From: Microcyclospora pomicola
Lineage: Eukaryota; Ascomycota; Dothideomycetes; Capnodiales
Direction: 5' to 3'
Assembly (NCBI GenBank): GCA_002786065.1
Contig: NHNY01000005.1
Coordinates: 992,001 to 1,056,000, forward strand
Length of the DNA: 64,000 nucleotides
Within the stretch, counting starts at the first letter, position 1. Every line of letters starts with the position of its first letter. The translations under genes and the position numbers were made by a program. This document shows positions 11,172-20,544 of the stretch, piece after piece. The notes below the pieces were generated by a model. That model ran no database searches and was not told the DNA's origin. It saw only the letters and a list, made by a program, of their open reading frames with translations.

Positions 11172-11463
11172 GTGGATGGTAGGTATACTTCAGTCGCTGA
11201 CGCATCTGTATCGCTTGTACTGCGATCTCTGTTGGTAGAACCGTAGTGGTGACATATACCATAAAAATGCTTCCGGCCCTCCTGTCTTTTCCAAGAATTT
11301 GGTATCGTACCTGCGCGCAAGATCATATCGTGGGATGTACACGACAAGTCGTGATGGACAGTGCCTGTTAATGGTCATGGAGTCACTGATATGACCATTA
11401 CGAAACAAACACACTGGACGAGACTTAACAACGGGGAAAGCAAGTTACATTCAGAACAGCTAG

Positions 11464-14400
11464 CTATCTACTGTCTCCGACCACACCATGAGCATGAGCA
11501 GGATTTCGCGTCTTCACAATGGGACTAACAACGCTGGCCTTTGACAAGGGCATGAAAGGCTTCGCCTCCGGACGAGGGCTATTGCGGTTGTCATGGCTCG
11601 GACTACTGGACTCGGTACTGTCCGTCGCCTGAGAGCCCTCGCCTTCCTTCTGATCCATCATCATCATCGATCCGGCTTGACTGTAGTTCGGGACCTGAGG
11701 CCAAGTTGTCGGTGGCTGCACAGTTTCCGACCCAAACATGTAGTCATCCTCGGCACCAATATCCGTGAGGCCAGAGTATTGGCTCAGCATCGACGAGCTT
11801 CGGCCTCGAGGCACGTGCGGTGCCGCGTGTGGGTTGAAAGGAGACTGGAACGTCTGAGAAGTGTAGGTCGGGAATGCGGTCTGCTGGGATGAGAACTGAT
11901 CATTGTTGGCTAGCAAGTTTCTGTCTGGTGTAGGTGGCGAAGAGTAACCTGGATAGGGCGGGGGCTGCGCGGTAGCGAAATGCTGCAGGGCTGAGATCGA
12001 CTGATAGGCGTCCTGGGTCTTTTGCTGCATTGTGCGAGTCTCGGTGGTCATGCTAGTAATATGATACTGTAGTTGAACCTCCTCGTTCTGGCGACTTTGC
12101 ACGAGTTGGGATCGCTCGAATTCGCGTTTTTGCTTGGCCGTCATATCTTCTTGATGCTTTGCAGTGATCTTCTCCAGTTCCTGTTCACGTTGGGTGCGCC
12201 GCGACACAAGCTTCTCATGCTTTGACTCCGCAGTGACCATCTCAGCCTTGAGTCCGCCGAGTCCACGATCGGCCTCGCCTTTTGCACTGTCGAGATCCTT
12301 TTCGGCTGCTTTTTTGACGCGATGAGCTTCTTGCCAAGATCGCTTTCTTGCAGCCGTTTCGGCGATCTCAGATGCTGGAACCTCACCCAGAGCCTCCATC
12401 TGCGTCTTGAGCTCCGCTACAGCCTCCTCAGCCTGATTCTTGTGCGTGGCGATTTGCTGCATTCTACGCTCGTGCTTGTCATCTTGTCCACCAGAGGCTT
12501 CAAGTTTGAGTTTGAGCGTGTTGGTCTCTTTTCGAATGTCCGAATATGCCCCGCGGTGGTCCCGTTTGCTCTTCCTAGTTCGATTCCTAGTCTCGATCAA
12601 CTTCGCCTCGGCCGACTGAATCGATTGTCTCAACGTTGTGATGGGCGAAGATGGACGCAGAGACGAATGCTGAGATGGCGCGGGCGCTGCAGCAACTTGC
12701 TCCGCGGACGGTGCGGATTGTGTGATGAGGCGAATTTCACAAAGAGTGCGGCCACTTGCAATGCCGACAAGCTCGCAGTGGAACATGCTTTTCGGCGCAA
12801 GTCCGAAAATCTCACCGTCGAACCGGCGAGCACTATCTGCTTCCTCTCCAATCGCACTCGACACGATCCGCGTAGAGCTCCATGCAGCACCGTTGACACG
12901 CACAAAGAATGGCTTTGATTTATCGATGCCTGAGCTCACACTGACCCCTCCATCCAAGCGCTCAGCGGATTCACTTGCTGATTCAATGGTAAGATCCACG
13001 TTGAAGATGACTTCGGTGTCCCGCACCTCGGATATCCAGATACGGTCGGTTTTGTTGCTGTGGCCGAGAAATGAGTTGTTCGTTTTGTTCGTCATGCTAC
13101 TTGCCTCGCGTGCATCGTTGGCGGCGTCCCTTTGCTCCATCTCTTTGACGAAAGTGACCTTTGTACTAGCAATAGCTGCCCACAGAGGTTGTTGGCTTCG
13201 GACTTGATTCGCCAGCTTTCTCTTCTTCTTGGTGGTCGACTCGCGGGCTTTGACATCGCGCTGGCTTGGAGAGCACGACGCCGCTGCTGGACGGCCGTCC
13301 GTCCTTGAGGATGACAGCATTTGCTGATTCGCCGTTTCGACATGGCTGGAATCGGCTCTCACGTTCGAGTCAGATCCAGTAGTAATCTCGGATTCAGGTT
13401 TTGCTGATTGTGGTACTTGTTCGCGTTCGTTGGCTTGGACTAATGAGCGACGGATGCAGGTCGTTACACCTTGCGAAAGAATATGTATCCCCAGAATGGT
13501 ACGAAAAACTGTGAAACCCCATCCACGCTCGATGGGGGTTGACCAGAAAAATGATGCCGTTGAGGGCGGCTCATTAATAGGTAATGTAATGTCCATTTTG
13601 TGAATGACCGAGCGCAGGTAGTCGAGCGCTGTAAGATGAATCGCTCGATAGCGTAGCACATGGACCACACAGACAATCGCTGTGCAGGTGACAATACTGT
13701 ACGTAGGACCTCCAACGCTAGCAGCTGCGCCACTCAAAGACACTGCAATGACCGCTTGCGACAGGTCCAGAAGGACAACCTGCATCAATTTGGGCACAGC
13801 GAGCCAAGAGATCCAGAAGATCAAGTCGACAAACAGAATTGTTGCCATGGCTGGATATCCATAATTTGAAGCATTGAGAACATCCTTCATGTTCGGCCAT
13901 GCTGGCATGGTCGGCAGTGCCGGTAAAGATGAGAACGAGACACCAGCAGTCGGAGGGACGAACGTAAGAGATGCAAACAGAGCCTGAATGACCAGGACCA
14001 AGGTAGGCGGAAGAGATAGAAGCAGGATCAGGATCGAGATGGCGTCGCGGAGAGGGTAGTAGGTCAGAATCGTAGAGACGGCGGAGAAAGTGCCAGTAGA
14101 CCGCCGCTGCTTGGGGCCATACGACTCTGCATCCACGCCATGCCCCAATCCTTGGCTCTGACCAGCATCTGCCATCGCGTCCCCATACGACCCTCCCTCT
14201 TCCAATGAAACCTCTGAAGACGTCCTGTCTCTTGCCATGTATTCCGATGCAGATCCATGATCCTTCAGCGCTGTCTGAGAGGACGAGTCGGCGGTGTTGC
14301 TCGCAGTCGAATCGGGATACCGGAATCTGTAGCCAGAATTGAGACCGGTTACAGGTAGAGCGGGCGGGGACACAGCGGACAAAGGCTTGCCATTGGGCTG

Positions 14401-14520
14401 TCCATTGAGATTCCCGCTCGAACGCTGTTTGGTGACCCGTTTCCCAGGAGCAGCGAGGCCGGTCTCGTGACGCTTGTCGTGCTGATTCGGTGCGGTCTTG
14501 GACTTGGCCTTAGGAGGCAT
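11464..14520 (-). CDS. acrB: AcrB-like ubiquitination-network membrane protein
   Basis: A single exon of 1018 residues. ATG 14520 (MPPKAKSK) is the first ATG; seven further in-frame codons upstream begin with TTG only. A basic disordered N terminus (1-140) is followed by four hydrophobic segments at about 160-188, 224-243, 247-268 and 273-290, and a weaker one near 335-360. A second globular part lies around 450-610. A long coiled coil rich in Lys, Glu, Gln and Arg spans about 625-840. A Pro/Ser/Gln-rich tail ends the protein. Aspergillus nidulans AcrB, which has the same length and order of membrane segments plus coiled coil, acts with CreD and other parts of the arrestin/ubiquitin network that regulates permeases and carbon repression. 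Assignment rests on architecture and the N-terminal pattern. Confidence 0.8.
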   Translation of the reverse strand: MPPKAKSKTAPNQHDKRHETGLAAPGKRVTKQRSSGNLNGQPNGKPLSAVSPPALPVTGLNSGYRFRYPDSTASNTADSSSQTALKDHGSASEYMARDRTSSEVSLEEGGSYGDAMADAGQSQGLGHGVDAESYGPKQRRSTGTFSAVSTILTYYPLRDAISILILLLSLPPTLVLVIQALFASLTFVPPTAGVSFSSLPALPTMPAWPNMKDVLNASNYGYPAMATILFVDLIFWISWLAVPKLMQVVLLDLSQAVIAVSLSGAAASVGGPTYSIVTCTAIVCVVHVLRYRAIHLTALDYLRSVIHKMDITLPINEPPSTASFFWSTPIERGWGFTVFRTILGIHILSQGVTTCIRRSLVQANEREQVPQSAKPESEITTGSDSNVRADSSHVETANQQMLSSSRTDGRPAAASCSPSQRDVKARESTTKKKRKLANQVRSQQPLWAAIASTKVTFVKEMEQRDAANDAREASSMTNKTNNSFLGHSNKTDRIWISEVRDTEVIFNVDLTIESASESAERLDGGVSVSSGIDKSKPFFVRVNGAAWSSTRIVSSAIGEEADSARRFDGEIFGLAPKSMFHCELVGIASGRTLCEIRLITQSAPSAEQVAAAPAPSQHSSLRPSSPITTLRQSIQSAEAKLIETRNRTRKSKRDHRGAYSDIRKETNTLKLKLEASGGQDDKHERRMQQIATHKNQAEEAVAELKTQMEALGEVPASEIAETAARKRSWQEAHRVKKAAEKDLDSAKGEADRGLGGLKAEMVTAESKHEKLVSRRTQREQELEKITAKHQEDMTAKQKREFERSQLVQSRQNEEVQLQYHITSMTTETRTMQQKTQDAYQSISALQHFATAQPPPYPGYSSPPTPDRNLLANNDQFSSQQTAFPTYTSQTFQSPFNPHAAPHVPRGRSSSMLSQYSGLTDIGAEDDYMFGSETVQPPTTWPQVPNYSQAGSMMMMDQKEGEGSQATDSTESSSPSHDNRNSPRPEAKPFMPLSKASVVSPIVKTRNPAHAHGVVGDSR

Positions 14521-15715
14521 GTAAACCTTTCCCGGGCCCAATCCACGGTCGGAGTCCCTCCCGGCTCGTCTGTCTTGAGCAGACGGCGAGCCAGACGGGA
14601 TTCACGTAGAGCGGAGGATAAGGTGGTAGCGATAGGTGAGTGCGGCGGTGGTGCGTGGATGTGGGGGGTTCAGAAGATCGGGAATGTAGAATAAAAGGCG
14701 ACAGAGCCAACATGGAGCAGCCCCGGCAAGAACCGCCGCCAAGATTCGTGGATTGAAGCTTAAGGTTGTTTGCTTGGTTTCTTTCGCATGCGAGCATGAG
14801 CCTGCACGGCATGGCATGCGACCCTGCATCATCACACCATCTACTGCGCATCACGTAACACGATATTCTATCACCCTTCGTATCTTTATCTCGTCTGAGA
14901 CCACAGTTTCGATGTTCGGTCTGGCGAGCGTCAGGCATGAACTCAGGATGACATCCGAGCCAAGCGCTTTTCCTCCCCGAAATCGCTGGCCTGGCGCTGC
15001 CGGCTGCACCGTCGATCTGGCTCTCCACAAAGGTCACGCTCATAACCAATAGCCGAGAGAATCATTTGCCAAACTCTGCACACAAACTGTAGCCCCAGAA
15101 CGGGTGCAAGAGCAAAAGGCGGGGCCATGCTAACAGCACGACATTGCTACTAAGCTCCTGGAGGGCCAAATGGTACGAGATAAGAAGTCCTACTAGGTTC
15201 AGGCATGCAAGAACAACATCTCAGCTTTTTGAAGGCCCAATTCTCGCTTGACGGTGTCTTCTGGTCTGGTATGTTTCGTTTCCTTATCAGTTTTTAGTGA
15301 TCTTCCCTTCGGCCTCACCTGATGGTCAGATCCCGTGACTCCACTGCAATCACGAGCCTGTTATAAGGTCGGCGCAGGTGCACTACAGGTTTCGAAATCC
15401 GTGGCGATTTTGAGCTCAATGTGTCACATAACGGACTCTGATGATGAGATGCGTTGTTATCTTCGGTGCTTCGTTGTCATATACACGTGTTTAGTCTGAT
15501 AAGACTGCGCTGCGATGAAAGTGTGGCGCATCAAGATATCATAATTCAAACCGGACATTGCCATGCCAGCAGAACACGAATCCATGGTCTTCGATGTACA
15601 TTCGCCGTTCGTCTATGATACAATCGTTCGAGAGTTCCAACCAACCAAACAACAATTCGATTTGGACCCCAACACAATCATTATCGTACAGAGTATAGCA
15701 AGAAAGTGCCAAAAT
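14521..15715. other. intergenic: AcrB leader and 3' flank of the next gene
   Basis: About 1.2 kb with no supported gene. The part next to AcrB (14521-14750, minus strand) is pyrimidine-rich and looks like its leader. A 179-codon open frame here (14510-15049, minus) has no domain, overlaps the AcrB start and is best read as chance. Confidence 0.45.
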
Positions 15716-16768
15716 CTATGGGCCTTTCCCCTTGTTTACCTTCGAGTCCAACTTCTGTATGCGTAACTGCAGCTTTGCAACAAGTCCATGCATCCTGTAT
15801 AGCTGGTCTATATCTCGATCTGTATCTCTGATACTCTTGCTATCAGGGCTGAAGCTGTCCAACATGCGCTTCGCACTAACCTGTAGAGCGGATGTCTCTT
15901 CGACGGCGGAGTCGTCGTAATCCAAGTCAGTCTCGAGCAAGACCGGCCTTGTGACTGCTTCGTCAACGCGACGATTCACTACATCAGGTTGAGCATGAGA
16001 CACAGGTTCAGCTATCTTTGACATGGCGAGTATCTGCCCTCCCATCGAGTCAGCTTCCCCCTCCAGAGGCGACCCGGACAGCCGCGGTTGTGGCTCGTAT
16101 TCTGTGCCATCTGCAAGGTACAGGTCGATCGCGTCTTCTACGACGCGCTCACTGGCGATGACTAGCTCATCAGAGCTGCTCGATTGACGCTCGAAGGCGA
16201 GTGCGAGTGCCGCTTGAGCGCTGACTGGCTGGCTCTTGCTCAGCTGTGAAAAGTTGTCCAGGCTCTCCAGGAATGTCGTAGACCAATCCTTGGCACTGAT
16301 ACGGCTTGGCCCCCTAGTGTTGTTTGTCGTCTGTTGACGAGGGATCAAGGCATTATGCACCATGCTTATCGGATTTTTGCCCCAGTTCTTCTTGATGCTT
16401 GCGATGTGCTCATCTCGTATGGACTTTTCCACCGCAGAGCATTTCGCGTAAGGAGAAGAAGCGCTTGTCTTGGCTCGCATGGATGTTGGAGTGGCTAGAG
16501 TGGTCTGCAATTTCTTCTGAACTCTGGTGTCACTTGATGCATTGGTTGCCGGCCGTTTACCCCTGTTGGTGGGTGTGCCGAAGTCTGGATCTTGCTTCTC
16601 CTGTCTCTTGCTGATTTTCTCCATCTCGGTTTGGTACTCCCGTGCTTTTGGAGAAAGCGGCGGCAATGGCTCGCTCCTGTGAAGTTCAGGGACCGTACCG
16701 GAAACCAGCTGCCTGTAGCTTGGTAAAGTATCACTAAAAGCGTCACTAGACGGTGTCACTGGCGCCAT
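15716..16768 (-). CDS. hypothetical disordered protein, 350 residues
   Basis: I do not recognise this protein. The single open exon starts at ATG 16768 (MAPVTPSSD) and ends with TAG at 15716-15718. Most of it looks disordered, rich in Ser, Thr, Pro, Gln and Lys, with several S/T-P sites of the kind used by cyclin-dependent kinases (PLPPLSPKA, SFSPDSK). Three short ordered pieces stand out: a charged helix around residues 45-60 (AREYQTEMEKISKRQEKQ), a patch near 115-135 containing IKKNWGKNPISMVH, and a C-terminal amphipathic helix ending in LYRMHGLVAKLQLRIQKLD. It ends in a Lys/Gly-rich tail. The length of the frame and the even composition support a real gene. A further 5' exon cannot be excluded. 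Confidence 0.6.
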   Translation of the reverse strand: MAPVTPSSDAFSDTLPSYRQLVSGTVPELHRSEPLPPLSPKAREYQTEMEKISKRQEKQDPDFGTPTNRGKRPATNASSDTRVQKKLQTTLATPTSMRAKTSASSPYAKCSAVEKSIRDEHIASIKKNWGKNPISMVHNALIPRQQTTNNTRGPSRISAKDWSTTFLESLDNFSQLSKSQPVSAQAALALAFERQSSSSDELVIASERVVEDAIDLYLADGTEYEPQPRLSGSPLEGEADSMGGQILAMSKIAEPVSHAQPDVVNRRVDEAVTRPVLLETDLDYDDSAVEETSALQVSAKRMLDSFSPDSKSIRDTDRDIDQLYRMHGLVAKLQLRIQKLDSKVNKGKGP

Positions 16769-17139
16769 CTCCCAGTGAATCAAGGGGGTATAATATTTTG
16801 AACTGAGGAACGTGATTTACACAATGCAGTAAGCGTGAGGAACAAGCTTGGTTGGATTCTTGGGGAAACACCTTCTGGAACGTCCAACACCAACTTCAAG
16901 TACACTGTTGTTGGCTCGGCTGCGCAGCTTGATCCGGCAGCAGATTCGACTAGCAGCAAGAATAATGTGCCTGACAGTTGCTGCCTGTTCATTGATAGGT
17001 GTACAGCGCACCGTACAAGCACTCCGCAGCCTTTGGAGACACTGCCTCCTGCATGGCCTCAGACGTGCTCATCCCACGCGTTCACATTTACATCGTGCCC
17101 GAGCACTAGACCGTTGATAAGAGGCGCAGAGGACAAGCG

Positions 17140-17391
17140 TTACAACGATAGGAATGGAACCTGAAACGTGATTCGATGCTGGTCCCCGAAACCCTTCGGA
17201 GGCAGTGTAAGTTTGCTTGGAAGGTGCATGAAGGAATAGTACAGTGTATCTTCATGTTTGCGGGCTTTCTCGAGGGGACTGGACAGTTCGCTAGACTTGG
17301 CCGACTCTGCGTCTGCCTTGTGTCTCATGTTGGGAAAGCTTCTTGCCTTTGTATGTGTGCCATGAGATGTTGGTGGATGAGGCTGTGCCAT
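17140..17391 (-). CDS. candidate small protein, 83 residues (uncertain)
   Basis: An ATG-started frame with a good context (G at -3, G at +4) encodes 83 residues with a basic, His/Ser/Lys-rich first half and a more ordered second half (DTLYYSFMHLPSKLTL). It sits between the hypothetical gene and TRM10, on the same strand as both, in a 760-base gap that otherwise holds nothing. I see no family match. It may be an unspliced exon, a microprotein or chance. Confidence 0.22.
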   Translation of the reverse strand: MAQPHPPTSHGTHTKARSFPNMRHKADAESAKSSELSSPLEKARKHEDTLYYSFMHLPSKLTLPPKGFGDQHRITFQVPFLSL

Positions 17392-17531
17392 TGCTCACAG
17401 CAAAGCTTGGCAAAACTGTAACGGGCGGCTACTGATACATGTACCCCACGCGTATGCCGAGACGCATCCCGTAACACTTGACCACACCCGAATAGCATCG
17501 AACCATTCCACGTCGTTGTGGGAAGTATGCT

Positions 17532-18824
17532 TCATGTCTGTACTGCTGTAGATCTGCCATCGTCTTGTGTCGAAGGACTCACAGACTCTGGCTTACTTGA
17601 TCCGTCCGGCGACGGGACGACCATTTCCTTCTCGCCAGCAACTCCATCTGTCTCCAAGACTTCAGGGCCATTGTTCGGCGTCTCGGATACATCATCATCT
17701 TCTTCCTCGTCATCTCTCCTCTGCCCTTTCAATACGCCCCCTTTGCGCTTCGGTATAGCCTTCAAAAACGACTCACCCCAATCGCCGCACTCCAGCCACT
17801 TGACCATGATCTCGTTGACATGATTCGTAGCCAATATCTTCCGGCTTGCCATGTCCAGATATTCCCCGATCGGCAAACGGGCAGTTCTGATACCCTTTGC
17901 CTTGGCCCGCTTGTAGCAAATGCCTTTCTCCCGGTTCTTGTCGACCAGCCCACCAATGATGTAGGTACTGTACGGTTTTAACTCGGTCAGATCTTCGTCG
18001 CCATCGGAGGAAAGATATACGATCTCGCCATCAGATTTAAGCTTGGCGATTCCAGCTTCGTCGAGGTTGGCATACTTCGAGAACACACCGTCCAACGTGC
18101 CTCCTTTCTGGTCATCCAACATCCACGACTTTGCCTTTGCACTGGCAATCTCAAAGCTCTCATCAAGCCATCGTACACCGCGCCACCCTTTGTGATGCAT
18201 CAGAACATTCTGGAAGCGCTCACGCAGCTTACCGCTGAAAGAGCAGATTGCCAGATGAGCACGATATATGCTATTCTTATTGTCGGAATAACAACGAGTG
18301 ATCTGCGAGGCAAGCGAGATGCGTTCGTTATCTCTCATAAGATCGTCGAAATCACAGTCGATCATGAATGTGATGGGTAGCTGGATTGCCTTTGGTGGTG
18401 GCAATCTTGGTGCGGACGACACAGCGTCTGCTAGCTCTGACTGGCCTTCCGGATTCTCTTTTCGACGTTGTTCACGAAGACGCTCTCGCTTTGCTGCGAC
18501 CTTTTCCTTCCGGATGACTTTGCGTTCTTCTCGTTTGGACTCCCATTCTTGCTTCTTTCGAAGCTTCTTTTGCTGGTTCTTCGAAAGTGGCGGATCCTCT
18601 GCTTTGTTGTTATTGTCGTCCTGCGAGGTCGGAATATCATCAGTTGCAGAATCCTTTTGGGCCCCAGCGTCGATGTTGTTGTTAGATGTGTCTTCGCCCG
18701 CAAGTACGACGCTGGTTTGCTCATTTTTCTCTCTCGACCCTAACAGGCCTGGAATCTGCGCATTGAGATCTTGTTCCTGTGGACTGATCTTCCTGATCTT
18801 GGCAGGCCTTTCGTCCGAACTCAT
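17532..18824 (-). CDS. TRM10: tRNA (guanine-N1)-methyltransferase Trm10
   Basis: A single exon of 430 residues from ATG 18824 (MSSDERPAKIRK). Acidic and then strongly basic helices (about 75-125, rich in Lys/Arg/Glu) precede the SPOUT-type methyltransferase domain (about 150-357). The domain is marked by FMIDCDFDDLM, ITRCYSDNK, and IIGGLVDKNREKG, whose D295 corresponds to the catalytic aspartate of yeast Trm10. A C-terminal acidic tail follows. The enzyme methylates guanine 9 of cytosolic tRNAs with S-adenosylmethionine. An in-frame ATG at 18914 would add 30 residues with many Arg and no acids, resembling a mitochondrial presequence (see findings). The gene is head to head with the GRIM-19 complex I gene, 291 bases apart. 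Confidence 0.93.
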   Translation of the reverse strand: MSSDERPAKIRKISPQEQDLNAQIPGLLGSREKNEQTSVVLAGEDTSNNNIDAGAQKDSATDDIPTSQDDNNNKAEDPPLSKNQQKKLRKKQEWESKREERKVIRKEKVAAKRERLREQRRKENPEGQSELADAVSSAPRLPPPKAIQLPITFMIDCDFDDLMRDNERISLASQITRCYSDNKNSIYRAHLAICSFSGKLRERFQNVLMHHKGWRGVRWLDESFEIASAKAKSWMLDDQKGGTLDGVFSKYANLDEAGIAKLKSDGEIVYLSSDGDEDLTELKPYSTYIIGGLVDKNREKGICYKRAKAKGIRTARLPIGEYLDMASRKILATNHVNEIMVKWLECGDWGESFLKAIPKRKGGVLKGQRRDDEEEDDDVSETPNNGPEVLETDGVAGEKEMVVPSPDGSSKPESVSPSTQDDGRSTAVQT

Positions 18825-19115
18825 TTTCTTCGCAATCCACCGTTGTCTTGTAGATCTGCACCTTGGGACTGCTATACACACCACGTGTAGCGGACGGATC
18901 CATCGCATGCGCATGTAGATGTACAGAGCGGACACTCATGTCAAAGTTCCCGCGACATGACTCGCGCCGGTGCCAAGCCTTGCCAAGTCTGGCCTGAGTA
19001 GCTCTCTAGCCAATGCGTACCTTACATACATGTACCCCATCACTTCAGGTTGACAAGGTAGTCTCAGTCAAGTCGCTCTTCCATTCTCCCTTCAGCGTCT
19101 GCTGCGATCGCCAAT
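18825..19115. promoter_or_regulatory. shared divergent promoter region TRM10 / GRIM-19
   Basis: A 291-base interval between divergent starts. A CACGTG box lies at 18882-18887, but it falls inside the possible TRM10 N-terminal extension (18825-18914). Confidence 0.4.
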
Positions 19116-19590
19116 ATGCCTCAGGATATGCCGCCTACAGGCGGTTACGACCCCGTACAATACCGTCGAAACCTCCCGATCCGCGGATTCAGACCAGCGT
19201 ACTACCTTGTTGCCGTGACTGGCATCATGACCTACGGATTCTGGAGATACGGACAAGCCATTCGAGAGCAAAAGTATGGCCTAGCAAGCACTGTCATCCC
19301 TTCTCCGGAGGATAACTGCTGACGTTTATGCTTGTAGTGAGCTTGCGCGCGAGAAGATGTGGTCGCGCATCTACTTGATCCCCGTACTGCAAGCTGAAGA
19401 GGACCGCGATCTTGTGCGAAGGACATTGGCGAGTCAAAAGATGGAGAAGGAACTGTTGGGAGCAGAGACGAAGGTGTACAACAGTGACCGGTATGTCAAG
19501 CAGATCACATTCTCCGCTGGACAGGGACTGACACCATCTAGATTTGTGCGACCGACGTACGCCGTAACCCCATCGAACGTCACAAAATAG
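19116..19590 (+). CDS. NADH:ubiquinone oxidoreductase subunit GRIM-19 (NDUFA13 type)
   Basis: Three exons (19116-19273, 19338-19490, 19542-19590) join to 119 residues, with GT-AG introns of 64 and 51 bases. The N-terminal stretch RRNLPIRGFRPAYYLV leads into a single membrane segment (about residues 28-48, ending in YGFWRYGQAI), then a charged helix (NELAREKMWSRIYLIPVLQAE, split by the first intron) and a C-terminal tail. This order is diagnostic of the GRIM-19 subunit, a supernumerary part of mitochondrial complex I that spans the inner membrane near the quinone site. Length and order match the fungal family, and both introns split codons cleanly. It shares a promoter interval with TRM10. Confidence 0.93.
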
Positions 19591-20544
19591 ATGAAGATGA
19601 TACTGCCTTGATTATGGATTCACTTTGTACATATGCTGGTGTTTTGGAGTTGCAGCCATACCTTACAACTTATCAACACTGGGTTTCGTGCGACTTCCAC
19701 CTTGGTAGCTCTGATTTTGCCGGCCGACGGTATCGGAAGCTAAGTTCGCGATGTGGAAAGAAATGAATGATCTCCGTTGTCTCTACTACGACTCGCGCGA
19801 GGACGAAGGTGTTGATTCCACTGCTCTTTATATAGGTTGTACGCGAGAGGACCATCGCTTAGCAGCTATGTGATCCGGCATCAAGTATGAAGCTAGCACA
19901 GCCATGGCAGTGAGTGTAGAATAGCGCTTACAGATGGAGATATCAGAAGCCGGTACTTAGACCTAGGCAAGACTGCCTGTATTTAGTTGTTGGCGGTATA
20001 AGAATGCAATACACAAAGTTACATGCATGCTTAAGCATGGTATTGAAGCCTGCTTGATCTAACATGAAGTACGGGCAACGACTCAAGTCTGAGTGCAGCC
20101 ATGGAATCATGCAGTATGCCTGTCGAGTCAAACGTTATACTGGGATGAGCAATCACCTGAACCTAGGTCTCGTAGCTGTGGCAATACGTCTACGCTCGTG
20201 CTCGGGTTAAGCTCGCTATCCTTGCATGAATTTGTATGGCGGCCGTGTAACCATCACCCGCAGGCGTCAACAAAGCTAAGGTAGCTTTGCTGGTTGTTCA
20301 GACGAGCGAAATGATGTTGATATCGCAGCGAAGATAATTTCTCGAACCTTGATCAACCAAACATTAATGTTGACGAAGTATGCACAATCGAGACCATGCG
20401 CCAGGTTTTGTGGCGTTATGAACCTCGGCGCCACGTGGAGCGACGCTGGACAAGGGGATTGTGAATCTCGACTTCAACACCAGAAGCATTAACTACAACC
20501 AGTATTTACCATCACATTCCTTTACATCTCCAGCAACAAGTGCA
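19591..20544. other. intergenic: GRIM-19 3' flank and promoter of the glycosyltransferase
   Basis: About 950 bases without a supported gene. A CACGTG box is present at 20432-20437, roughly 110 bases before the next ATG. Confidence 0.45.

Noticed and set aside
14521-14541. Longer N terminus for AcrB.
   Set aside because: It would need a TTG start; the ATG at 14520 is the natural choice.
14510-15049. 179-codon open frame on the minus strand upstream of AcrB.
   Set aside because: It overlaps the AcrB start in another frame, has no domain and looks like leader sequence.
15435-15505. TGATGAT and a later CTGA that resemble C and D boxes of a snoRNA.
   Set aside because: No terminal stem or clear internal boxes; such short motifs are common by chance.
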